Below, in pieces: positions 15,881 to 23,157 of a stretch of 64,000 nucleotides of DNA (positions are counted from its first letter, which is position 1; every line of letters starts with the position of its first letter). A model generated the notes under the pieces. The model saw only the letters and a program-made list of their open reading frames with translations, was not told the origin of the DNA and searched no databases. Origin of the DNA: Saccharopolyspora_D taberi (GTDB lineage: Bacteria > Actinomycetota > Actinomycetes > Mycobacteriales > Pseudonocardiaceae); contig NZ_BAAAUX010000016.1 in the NCBI RefSeq assembly GCF_039534165.1, positions 372,001 through 436,000 of the forward strand. The letters are read 5' to 3'. Made by a program: the position numbers and the translations under genes.

Positions 15881-17290
15881 TCAGCCCAGGTCCGCCAGCG
15901 ACACGGGCGGCACGAGCTCGCTCGACGGGGTCCGCACCCACCACGCCCCGGTCTCGCGCCGCTGGGCGCGGGTGGTGAACCGGTACCGGAACATCCGGAT
16001 CCGCACCCGTTCCGGCGGTCGCTCGGGGAAGGGGTTGCGGCGCAACAGCTTCAGCACCTGCCGGTCGTTGCGCAGCAGTGCGGCCAGGAAGCGCGGCAGC
16101 CAGGTCCGGCCGTAGCCGGGGGAGATCGCGCAGAACCACATCAGCCAGTCCAGCCGCAGGTGGTAGGGGGCGACCTGGGGCGGCCTGCGCCGCACGTCGC
16201 CCGGTTTGCCCTTGAAGTCGTACTCCCGCCAGCCGGTGCCGTCGTCGCCCTCGACCACCAGCTCGTGGCGGGTGCGGGTGATGCTGCCGAACGCGCCGTA
16301 GGTGTTGCCGAGGTGGAACCGGTTGAAGCTGCGGTTCATCACCTGCTTCCTGCCGAGCATGTTGCGGACCGGCCAGTAGCTCAGCACCACGATCAGCACC
16401 GCCAGCGCCAGCACGGCGGCGAGGTGCCACGGCGGTGACGGCGTCGTGGCCGGGAGCGGGATCCAGCCCAGGGCGCGCGAGTCCATCGCGGCGAAGGCCA
16501 GCGTGATGGTGATCAGGTTGAGCCAGGCGAAGTTGCCGCTGAACATCAGCCACAGCTGCGTGATCACGATGATCAGCCCCGCGGCGGTGGCGACCGGCTG
16601 CGGGGCGAACAGCCCGAACGGGACCACGAGCTGGGTGAAGTGGTTCGCGGCGACCTCGACGCGGTGCAGCGGCCTGGGCAGGTGGTGGAACGCCCGGCTC
16701 AGCGGTCCGGGCATCGGCTGGGTCTCGTGGTGGTAGTACAGCGCGGTGAAGTCGCGCCAGCAGCTGTCGCCGCGCATCTTGATCAGGCCCGCGCCGAACT
16801 CCACCCGGAACAGCAGCCAGCACAGCAGCCACATCACCGGCATCGGCGCCGCGATCTGCGCGGGACCGAGGAACACCGCCAGGAACCCGGCCTCCAGCAG
16901 CAGCGACTCCCAGCCGAAGGCGTACCAGACCTGTCCGATGTTGACGATCGACAGGTACAGCGCCCACAGCACCGCCCACACCGCCATGTGCGCCCACAGC
17001 GGCAGCACGTCGGTGGCACCGGCCAGCGCCGCGGCGCTGAGCACCACCCCGGTCCACGCGACCACCGCGAAGAAGCGGTCGGAGTAGTGCAGGTGGAACA
17101 GGCTCGGCGACTGCCGGAACCCGGTGGCCGCCAGGAACCGGGGGACCGGCGTCAGCCCGCGCTCGCCGAGCAGCGGCCGGAACTGGTGCACCGCCGTCAG
17201 GAAACCCATCAGGTAGATCAGGGCGAGCAGGTGCTGGACCGCGAACCGCGCCTGCCCGTAACCGGCGGAGCCGAACCACGTCCAGTCCAT
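15881..17290 (-). CDS. Lipase maturation factor family (LMF) membrane protein
   Basis: 469 residues. The ATG at 17290 gives MDWTWFGSAGYGQARF; longer frames upstream cross a short tandem repeat and lack homology. At least seven membrane helices fill the first 310 residues. The family motifs are visible: QFRPLLGERGLTPV near 37-50, SLLLEAGFLAVFLGP near 128-142, LIKMRGDSCWRDFTALYYHHETQPMP and the C-terminal WFCAISPGYG with a positively charged tail. Mammalian LMF1 helps fold secreted lipases in the ER; the bacterial homologues have no proven role, though folding or sorting of exported lipases is an obvious guess. Convergent with the YdjM-like gene. Confidence 0.85.
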   Translation of the reverse strand: MDWTWFGSAGYGQARFAVQHLLALIYLMGFLTAVHQFRPLLGERGLTPVPRFLAATGFRQSPSLFHLHYSDRFFAVVAWTGVVLSAAALAGATDVLPLWAHMAVWAVLWALYLSIVNIGQVWYAFGWESLLLEAGFLAVFLGPAQIAAPMPVMWLLCWLLFRVEFGAGLIKMRGDSCWRDFTALYYHHETQPMPGPLSRAFHHLPRPLHRVEVAANHFTQLVVPFGLFAPQPVATAAGLIIVITQLWLMFSGNFAWLNLITITLAFAAMDSRALGWIPLPATTPSPPWHLAAVLALAVLIVVLSYWPVRNMLGRKQVMNRSFNRFHLGNTYGAFGSITRTRHELVVEGDDGTGWREYDFKGKPGDVRRRPPQVAPYHLRLDWLMWFCAISPGYGRTWLPRFLAALLRNDRQVLKLLRRNPFPERPPERVRIRMFRYRFTTRAQRRETGAWWVRTPSSELVPPVSLADLG

Positions 17291-17310
17291 CGCACCCCTT
17301 TCCGGTTTCC

Positions 17311-17351
17311 CTCTCTTCCGATTCCCCCTCTCTTCCGATTCCCCCTCTCCC
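17311..17351. repeat. 17-bp tandem repeat upstream of the LMF gene
   Basis: CTCTCTTCCGATTCCCC is repeated with a 17-bp period starting at 17311 and 17328, with a partial third unit at 17345. On the minus strand it reads GGGGAATCGGAAGAGAG and lies 21-61 nt upstream of the LMF start codon, so the copy number might influence spacing of promoter or ribosome binding signals. Confidence 0.7.
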
Positions 17352-17437
17352 GAACACCAGGGTGGCCGACTCCGGTCGGGTCCGAAACGTCCGGCCGGAG
17401 GCGTTAGCGTTGCCGGTCGACAGGGAGGAGCCCCGGC

Positions 17438-18274
17438 GTGCTGGACGACGTGGTGGACGTGCTGGCCTGCCCGCACTGCGGGCTCGGCCTCGAACTGGCC
17501 GAGCGCGGCCTGCGCTGCGCGGGCGGGCACGTGTTCGACCTCGCCCGGCAGGGCTACGCCAGCCTGCTCTCCGGCCACCCGAGGGCCGGTGCGGGCGACA
17601 CCGCCGCGATGGTCGCCGCCCGCGCCGAGTTCCTCGCCGCTGGCCACTACGACCCGATCGCCGACGAGGTCGCCGACGCCGTGGCCGAGGTGGAACCGGC
17701 CCCGGCCCACGTCGTCGACATCGGCGCGGGCACCGGTTACTACCTGGCCCGCGTGCTCGACCGCGTCCCGGGCGCGGGGCTCGCGCTGGACGTGTCGAAG
17801 TACGCCGCCCGGCGCGCGGCCCGGATCCACCCGCGCGTCGGTTCGGTCGTCGCCGATGCCTGGCGCGCGCTCCCGGTGCGCAGCGGATCGGTGTCAGTGC
17901 TGCTGAACGTCTTCGCACCGCGCAACGCCGCGGAGATGCACCGCGTGCTGCGGCCAGGAGGCCACCTGGTGGTGGTCACCCCGAATTCCGGGCACCTGGC
18001 CGAGCTGGTGACCAGCCTCGGTCTGCTCAACGTCGACGAGCGCAAGCGGGAACGGCTCGACGAGCAGTTGTCCGGCCTGTTCGAAGCCGTCGCGCTGCGG
18101 CCCCGCGAGTTCACCATGTCGCTGGGCGCAGGCGAGGTCGAAGCCGTGGTCGGGATGGGGCCGAGCGCGTGGCATTCAGCGCCGGAGGACATGCGCGCCC
18201 GCATCGCCGAGCTGCCCGACCCGGTGCGCGTGTCGGCGGCGGTGACCGTCTCGGTGTACCGACGCCGCTCCTGA
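17438..18274 (+). CDS. RlmA-family 23S rRNA (guanine-N1)-methyltransferase
   Basis: 278 residues, GTG start with AGGGAGGAG upstream. The N-terminal zinc ribbon has Cys11, Cys14, Cys27 and His31, exactly the spacing of E. coli RlmA. Motif I of the Rossmann methyltransferase is VVDIGAGTGYYLARVL, and NVFAPRNAAEMHRVLRPGG follows at motif IV-V, with the catalytic-region phrase ending in APRN as in this family. It is predicted to methylate G745 (RlmAI) or G748 (RlmAII/TlrB) in helix 35 of 23S rRNA. TlrB gives resistance to tylosin-type macrolides in Streptomyces, so a resistance role is possible, but the two specificities cannot be told apart here. Confidence 0.88.
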   Translation: MLDDVVDVLACPHCGLGLELAERGLRCAGGHVFDLARQGYASLLSGHPRAGAGDTAAMVAARAEFLAAGHYDPIADEVADAVAEVEPAPAHVVDIGAGTGYYLARVLDRVPGAGLALDVSKYAARRAARIHPRVGSVVADAWRALPVRSGSVSVLLNVFAPRNAAEMHRVLRPGGHLVVVTPNSGHLAELVTSLGLLNVDERKRERLDEQLSGLFEAVALRPREFTMSLGAGEVEAVVGMGPSAWHSAPEDMRARIAELPDPVRVSAAVTVSVYRRRS

Positions 18275-18330
18275 GCGGATCAGCGGAAAAGCCCTTGTGC
18301 GGCAACGGGAAGCGCTGGTCCGGAAACGCG

Positions 18331-18364
18331 AAAAGCGGCCCGCGCCGAGGCACGGGCCGCTTTC
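18331..18364. terminator. Terminator between the RlmA-like gene and fprA
   Basis: AAAGCGGCCCG pairs with CGGGCCGCTTT around the loop CGCCGAGGCA. The stem is flanked by A-rich and T-rich bases in both directions and sits between convergent genes. Confidence 0.85.
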
Positions 18365-18377
18365 CGGTCCGGAGTGG

Positions 18378-19730
18378 TCAGCCTTCGGCGCGGGCGATGC
18401 GGACCATCTCGTCGCGCGGAACGACCTTGATGCGCTCCCGGCCCTCGGCCTCGCCGAGCGCCTTCTCGTGGGCGTCCAGCCGGTTCCAGCCGTCCCACGT
18501 CGTGTACTCGACGCCACGCTCCTCCAGCAGCCGCAGGACGCTTTCCTGCTCCGGCTGCTCGGCGGAGGACAGCGAGTCCAGGTCCGAGAGCAGGTTGTTG
18601 ATCGTCTCCAGCGCGTCACCCTTGGTGTGGCCGATCAGGCCGACCGGGCCGCGCTTGATCCAGCCGGTGGTGTAGACGCCGGGGATGTGGTCGCCGTCGA
18701 TGTCGAGCACCCGGCCGCCGTCGTTGGGCACGGTGCCGCTGCCGTGGTCGAACGGCAGGTCCGCCACCGGGGAGCTGAGGTAGCCGACGGCGCGGTACAC
18801 CGCCTGCACCGGGTACTCCTCGAACTCGCCGGTGCCGCGCACCCTGCCGTCACCGGTGAGCTCCATGACCTCGGTCCGCAGCCCCTCGACCCGGTCGGTG
18901 CCGGTGATCTCGGCGGGACTGCGCAGGAAGTGGAAGTGCAGCCGCCGCGGGGTGTTGTCCTGGCGGTCCCGCAGCGCCCAGTCCTGCAGGGTCTTGACGA
19001 TCGTCTTGACCTGGTTGTTCGTGCGGATGGCTTCCTCGCTGGCCTCGTCCAGTTCGAAGCCCTCGGGGTGCACGATCAGCTCGACGCCGTCCTGGTGGTC
19101 GAGCTCCCGCAGTTCGAGCGGGGTGAACTTGGACTGCGCCGGGCCGCGCCGGGCGAACAGGTGCACGTCGGTCACCTTGGACGCCTTGAGCCCCTGGTAG
19201 ACGTTGTCCGGGATCTCGGTGCGCAGCAGGTCGTCGGCCTGCTTGGCCAGCACCCGCGCCACGTCCAGCGCGACGTTGCCCGCACCGATGACCGCGACCT
19301 GCTCGGCGTCGAGCGTCCAGTCGCGGGTGGCCTCGGGGTAGCCGTCGTACCAGTAGACGAAGTCCGCGGCGCCGTGGCTGTGCGCCAGGTCGACGCCGGG
19401 GATGTCGAGCTCGCGGTCCTTGTCGGCGCCGGTGGAGAAGATGATCGCGTCGTAGTGCCGGCGCAGGTCGTCGAGCTTGAGGTCCACGCCGTAGTCGACG
19501 TGGCCCAGGAAGCGGATCTCGGGCTTTTCCAACACGCGGTGCAGCGCGTTGACGATGCCCTTGATCCGCGGGTGGTCGGGTGCCACGCCGTAGCGGATCA
19601 GTCCGTACGGTGCGGGCATCCGGTCAAGCAGGTCGATGTCCACCGGCGTTTCCGACTTGGTCAGGATGTCGGCGGCGTAGATGCCTGCCGGTCCTGCCCC
19701 GACGATCGCTACACGCAGTGGGCGGGTCAT
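18378..19730 (-). CDS. fprA: NADPH-ferredoxin reductase FprA (adrenodoxin reductase type)
   Basis: 450 residues, matching mycobacterial FprA. The start ATG at 19730 has AGGAGG 8 nt upstream. The N-terminal FAD-binding motif is VAIVGAGPAGIYAA and the NADPH-binding motif is VAVIGAGNVALDVAR near residue 150. The sequence PAPYGLIRYGVAPDHPRIK is typical of the adrenodoxin-reductase group, as is TTGWIKRGPVGLIGHTKGDA near residue 370. The enzyme passes electrons from NADPH to ferredoxins and so feeds cytochromes P450 and other ferredoxin-dependent enzymes. No ferredoxin gene lies next to it. Confidence 0.95.
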   Translation of the reverse strand: MTRPLRVAIVGAGPAGIYAADILTKSETPVDIDLLDRMPAPYGLIRYGVAPDHPRIKGIVNALHRVLEKPEIRFLGHVDYGVDLKLDDLRRHYDAIIFSTGADKDRELDIPGVDLAHSHGAADFVYWYDGYPEATRDWTLDAEQVAVIGAGNVALDVARVLAKQADDLLRTEIPDNVYQGLKASKVTDVHLFARRGPAQSKFTPLELRELDHQDGVELIVHPEGFELDEASEEAIRTNNQVKTIVKTLQDWALRDRQDNTPRRLHFHFLRSPAEITGTDRVEGLRTEVMELTGDGRVRGTGEFEEYPVQAVYRAVGYLSSPVADLPFDHGSGTVPNDGGRVLDIDGDHIPGVYTTGWIKRGPVGLIGHTKGDALETINNLLSDLDSLSSAEQPEQESVLRLLEERGVEYTTWDGWNRLDAHEKALGEAEGRERIKVVPRDEMVRIARAEG

Positions 19731-20068
19731 CAAATCTCCTCCTGCTCCCCGCCACGAGAGACAATGGTCGCGGGGACGAATACGTCTCGGCTCGCACGTT
19801 GAGCCGCTGGATTGCACCGGGATCGAACCGGGATGCGTTCCAGCTTAGGGATGCCTTACTCGGGATCCCGCGATGCGGACGGTGACAATCGTCATACCGG
19901 CCCGGCGATGGCTCCTCCGCCCGCCGGGAAGCTCACCGACTTCCACAATCAGTACGTGACCGACTGCGGTCCGTGACAGTACGATGCGGCTTGATCAATC
20001 CACCCGATGTGCTGATCACCGGGTGCTGCGACCGTCCTCCGGGCCGTCTCACGAGGGAGTCACTGTCG
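19731..20068. other. Divergent intergenic region between fprA and the DUF574 gene
   Basis: 338 bases with both promoters. It contains GGATCGAACC at 19820-19829, which looks like a tRNA T-arm in reverse, but no cloverleaf can be built around it. A TTAGGGATGCCTTA segment (19845-19858) is a poor imitation of an iron box. GAGGGAG precedes the ATG at 20069. Confidence 0.4.
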
Positions 20069-20878
20069 ATGGAACTGCGGCCGGACTGGCTGCCCACGGG
20101 CGTCGATCTGGAAACCCCGAGCGCTGCGAGGTGTTACGACTACTACCTCGGCGGCGCGCACAACTTCGCCGTCGACCGCGAGCTCGCGCGCCGGGTCGAG
20201 GCCGCGGTTCCCAACGTGCGGGAACTGGCGCAGAACAACCGCGCGTTCCTGCGCCGCGCCGTGCGGTACCTGCTCGACCGGGGCGTGCGCCAGTTCCTCG
20301 ACATCGGCTCGGGCATCCCGACCGCGGGCAACGTGCACGAGATCGCCCAGCGCGTCGATCCCACCGCCCGGGTCCTCTACGTCGACAACGAGGCGGTCGC
20401 GGTCGCCCACAGCGAAACGATCCTGGAGGGCAACGAGCACGCCGGCGTCCTGCGCGCCGACCTGGTCGACGTGCCCGGGGTGCTCGACTCGCCGGAGGCG
20501 AGGCGATTACTGGACTTCGACCAGCCGGTCGCGGTGCTCATGATCGCGCTGCTGCACTTCGTGCCCGACTCGCAGCGGCCCGCGGAGGTCCTGCGCGCCT
20601 ACGGCGACCGGCTCGTCCCCGGCAGCTACCTGGGCCTGTCGCACGCGAGCCGCGAGCACCACCCGGAGTCGCTGGACCCGATCATCGAGCTCTACAAGAA
20701 CAGCAGCAACCCCGTCGTGTCCCGCACCAGGGAGGAGGTGGCCGACCTCATGTCGCCCTTCGAGCTCGTCGAACCGGGCGTGGTCTACGTCCCGTCGTGG
20801 CACCCCGACAGCCCGGAGGACGTGTGGGCCGACCCCTCGGAGTCGATCGTCTACGGGGCCCTCGGACGAAAGGTCTAG
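20069..20878 (+). CDS. DUF574 family S-adenosylmethionine-dependent methyltransferase
   Basis: 269 residues, ATG preceded by GAGGGAG. The family (PF04672, Methyltransf_19) is expanded in filamentous actinomycetes. Diagnostic phrases are PSAARCYDYYLGGAHNFAVDR at residues 14-34, LAQNNRAFLRRAVRYL, and motif I QFLDIGSGIPTAGNVHEIAQ near 75-94. ALLHFVPD near 160 and LSHAS after it are also typical. The acceptor is unknown for nearly all members. The stop codon is followed directly by the ATG of a GGDEF protein, so the two are translated as a coupled pair. Confidence 0.88.
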   Translation: MELRPDWLPTGVDLETPSAARCYDYYLGGAHNFAVDRELARRVEAAVPNVRELAQNNRAFLRRAVRYLLDRGVRQFLDIGSGIPTAGNVHEIAQRVDPTARVLYVDNEAVAVAHSETILEGNEHAGVLRADLVDVPGVLDSPEARRLLDFDQPVAVLMIALLHFVPDSQRPAEVLRAYGDRLVPGSYLGLSHASREHHPESLDPIIELYKNSSNPVVSRTREEVADLMSPFELVEPGVVYVPSWHPDSPEDVWADPSESIVYGALGRKV

Positions 20879-22981
20879 ATGGACCGGACCCCAGTCTCCG
20901 GGCCGGACCGGGTGGAACTGGCCCGGCGCTGGACCCAGGAGATCATCAACACCAGCTACGTGCCGTTCGCCCGCCAGGAGGTGCAGGGGTTCCTGGCGGT
21001 GCACGTGGACGAGCTGCTGGCGGCGATGACCGCCGCCGACGAGCCCGGCCCGCCCGCGACCGGAGTGGGCTCCGGGCTGGTCGAGGTCCACTTCACGCAC
21101 ACCGACGCGCTGGCGCGGACGCTGCGGCTGCTGGCCGCGGAGCTCCCGCGCCTGCTCCCCGGCGCCGCGCCGGCGCGCATCGCCGCCGTGCTCGGCGCGC
21201 TGGCGGCCGGGTTCGCCGGGAAGCTGCGGTGCCGGACCCTGGAACAGCAGGAAGTGATCAAGCAGGCGGTGCTGCGCGCCCGCGACGCGGCCGAGGAGGC
21301 GCTGCGCGCGAGCGAGGCCCGCTCCCGCGCGGTGTTCGTCTCCTCGGCGCTGGGCATCGCGATCGCCACCCTCGACGGGACGATCGAGGAGGTCAACCCG
21401 TCGATGGAGCGGATCTTCCGGTGCACCGGCCGGAGGCTGGTCGGCGACAGCATGTTCGACCTCGCCGACCAGGACTGGATCGACGACCTGCGCGCCGCCG
21501 ACGGCGACCTGGTCGTCGGGCGCAGCGAGCGGTTCCAGCGCGACCTGCGGTTCAGCGGACCGGACGGCGCGCACATCTGGACCAGGCTTTCGGCGTCGCT
21601 GGTCCGCGACGCCCACGGCGAACCGGACTACCAGGTCCTGCTCTACGAGGACATCACCGAGCGGCACATGCTCCAGGAGCAGTTCCGCAGGCAGGCCACC
21701 CACGACCCGCTGACCGGCCTGGCCAACCGGATCCTGCTCAAGACCACGATGGATGCCGCGCTCGAACCGACCCACCCGGGGCGGCGGGTCGGGCTGTGCT
21801 ACTTCGACCTCGACGGGTTCAAGGCGGTCAACGACAGCCTCGGCCACCCCGCGGGCGACGACCTGCTGCGCGCGGTCGCCCAGCGGATGCAGGCGCTGAC
21901 CACCGGCGAGTCGATGCTGACCGCGCGGATGGGCGGCGACGAGTTCGTGGTGCTGACCGCCGACAGCCAGGGGACCGCCCGGCAGCTGGAACTGGTGGAG
22001 CGGATCCTGGCCGAGATCACCCGGCCGGTGCGCATCGGCGGGCACGAGCTGACCGCCTCGGCCAGCGTGGGCGTGGTCGAGTGCGAGGTCGCGACGACCA
22101 GCCCGGACGAGCTGCTGCGCGACGCCGACATCACCCTCTACCGGGCCAAGGCCGACGGCCGGGCGCAGTGGATGCTGTTCGACCCGCACCGCAACGCCGA
22201 CGCCCGCAGGCGGTTCCGGCTCTCCGCGGCGATGCCCGCCGCGCTGGAGCAGAACGACATGTTCGTCGAGTACGAGCCGGTCGTGTGGCTGGAGACCGGC
22301 GCCCTGGTCGCGGCCGACGCGCAGCTGCGCTGGGACCACCCCGAGCTCGGCGAGCTCGGCGAGGAGCACTTCATCGAGCTCGCCGAGGAGACCGGGATGA
22401 TCACCCGGCTGGGCAGCTGGCTGCTGGAGCGGGTGTGCGAGCAGGCGCTGGTGTGGGCCAGGCGGTTCGGCCGGTCCGCCCCGATCGCCCGGGTCAACCT
22501 CTCCGCGCGGCACTTCCGCGACCCCGAGCTGGTCGGCGACCTCCAGCGCATCCTGCGCGAGACCGGCCTCCCGCCGGGCAGGCTGGCGCTGGGCATGCCG
22601 GAGTCGGCGCTGTTCGACGCCAGCGGCGACCCGCTCGACGTGCTGGACATCATCGCCGAGATGGGCGTGCGGCCGACGCTGTTCGACTTCGGCCGCGACC
22701 TGGCGCTGATCCCGAGGCTGCGCCCGCTCCCGCTGACCGCGGTGCAGATCCGCGGGGACTACCTGGACAGCTTCACCGAGCCCGCCGGGCCGGATCCGCT
22801 GGACGAGCACCTGGTGTCCAGCCTCGCCGAGTCGGCCCGGCTGCTGCGGGTGCCGGTGGTGGCGCACGGCGTGCGCACCGACGAGCAGGCCAAGCGGCTC
22901 CGGCAGCTGGGAGTGCGGGCGGTGCAGGGGCCTTACACCGGTGGGCGGGCTTCGGCGGGTGAGATCGAAGTGATGCTCTGA
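20879..22981 (+). CDS. PAS-GGDEF protein with degenerate EAL domain (diguanylate cyclase, probably not a phosphodiesterase)
   Basis: 700 residues. An uncharacterised helical N-terminal region (about 10-130) is followed by a short coiled coil, a PAS domain (about 148-262, with VFVSSALGIAIATLDGTI), a GGDEF domain (about 268-430) and an EAL-type domain (about 440-695). GGDEF is intact at residues 355-359 with FDLDGFKAVND before it, so c-di-GMP synthesis is expected; the RxxD inhibitory site is absent. The EAL domain has lost catalytic residues: EAL reads DAQ, the Glu of the ExTE motif is Gly, DDFG reads FDFG, the KID motif reads QIR and AEGVE reads AHGVR. It could bind but should not cleave c-di-GMP. 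It starts immediately at the stop of the DUF574 gene. Confidence 0.88.
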   Translation: MDRTPVSGPDRVELARRWTQEIINTSYVPFARQEVQGFLAVHVDELLAAMTAADEPGPPATGVGSGLVEVHFTHTDALARTLRLLAAELPRLLPGAAPARIAAVLGALAAGFAGKLRCRTLEQQEVIKQAVLRARDAAEEALRASEARSRAVFVSSALGIAIATLDGTIEEVNPSMERIFRCTGRRLVGDSMFDLADQDWIDDLRAADGDLVVGRSERFQRDLRFSGPDGAHIWTRLSASLVRDAHGEPDYQVLLYEDITERHMLQEQFRRQATHDPLTGLANRILLKTTMDAALEPTHPGRRVGLCYFDLDGFKAVNDSLGHPAGDDLLRAVAQRMQALTTGESMLTARMGGDEFVVLTADSQGTARQLELVERILAEITRPVRIGGHELTASASVGVVECEVATTSPDELLRDADITLYRAKADGRAQWMLFDPHRNADARRRFRLSAAMPAALEQNDMFVEYEPVVWLETGALVAADAQLRWDHPELGELGEEHFIELAEETGMITRLGSWLLERVCEQALVWARRFGRSAPIARVNLSARHFRDPELVGDLQRILRETGLPPGRLALGMPESALFDASGDPLDVLDIIAEMGVRPTLFDFGRDLALIPRLRPLPLTAVQIRGDYLDSFTEPAGPDPLDEHLVSSLAESARLLRVPVVAHGVRTDEQAKRLRQLGVRAVQGPYTGGRASAGEIEVML

Positions 22982-23096
22982 GGCGGCCGGGATCGGTGGT
23001 GCCGCTCGACGCGGCCTGATCCCGGCGGGCCGGGTCGCAGGCGCGGCCGAGCCCTCGCCGACCGGAGCTGGCCGGAACGGGCACGCGACCGGCCGA

Positions 23097-23102
23097 TAGC
23101 AT
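23097..23102 (+). promoter_or_regulatory. Putative -10 box of the thrS operon
   Basis: TAGCAT fits the actinobacterial -10 consensus TANNNT and lies 55 bp before the thrS start. No good -35 is seen at the usual distance. Low certainty. Confidence 0.3.
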
Positions 23103-23157
23103 CGATGTGCGAAGCGTGTCAGCGTGCCGGCCCGGCCGGCCCAGCCTAGGAGTAACC

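Noticed and set aside
19845..19858. Iron-box-like TTAGGGATGCCTTA upstream of fprA
   Set aside because: It lacks the 19-bp symmetry of DtxR/IdeR sites; only the half TTAGG is correct.
19801..19880. tRNA-like T-arm (GGATCGAACC) before fprA
   Set aside because: No acceptor, D-arm or anticodon stem can be fitted at the required distances, and the apparent arm has only four base pairs.
22982..23157. T-box riboswitch before thrS
   Set aside because: The region lacks the T-box sequence and a specifier stem; a TAGCAT -10 candidate lies only about 55 bp before the start.
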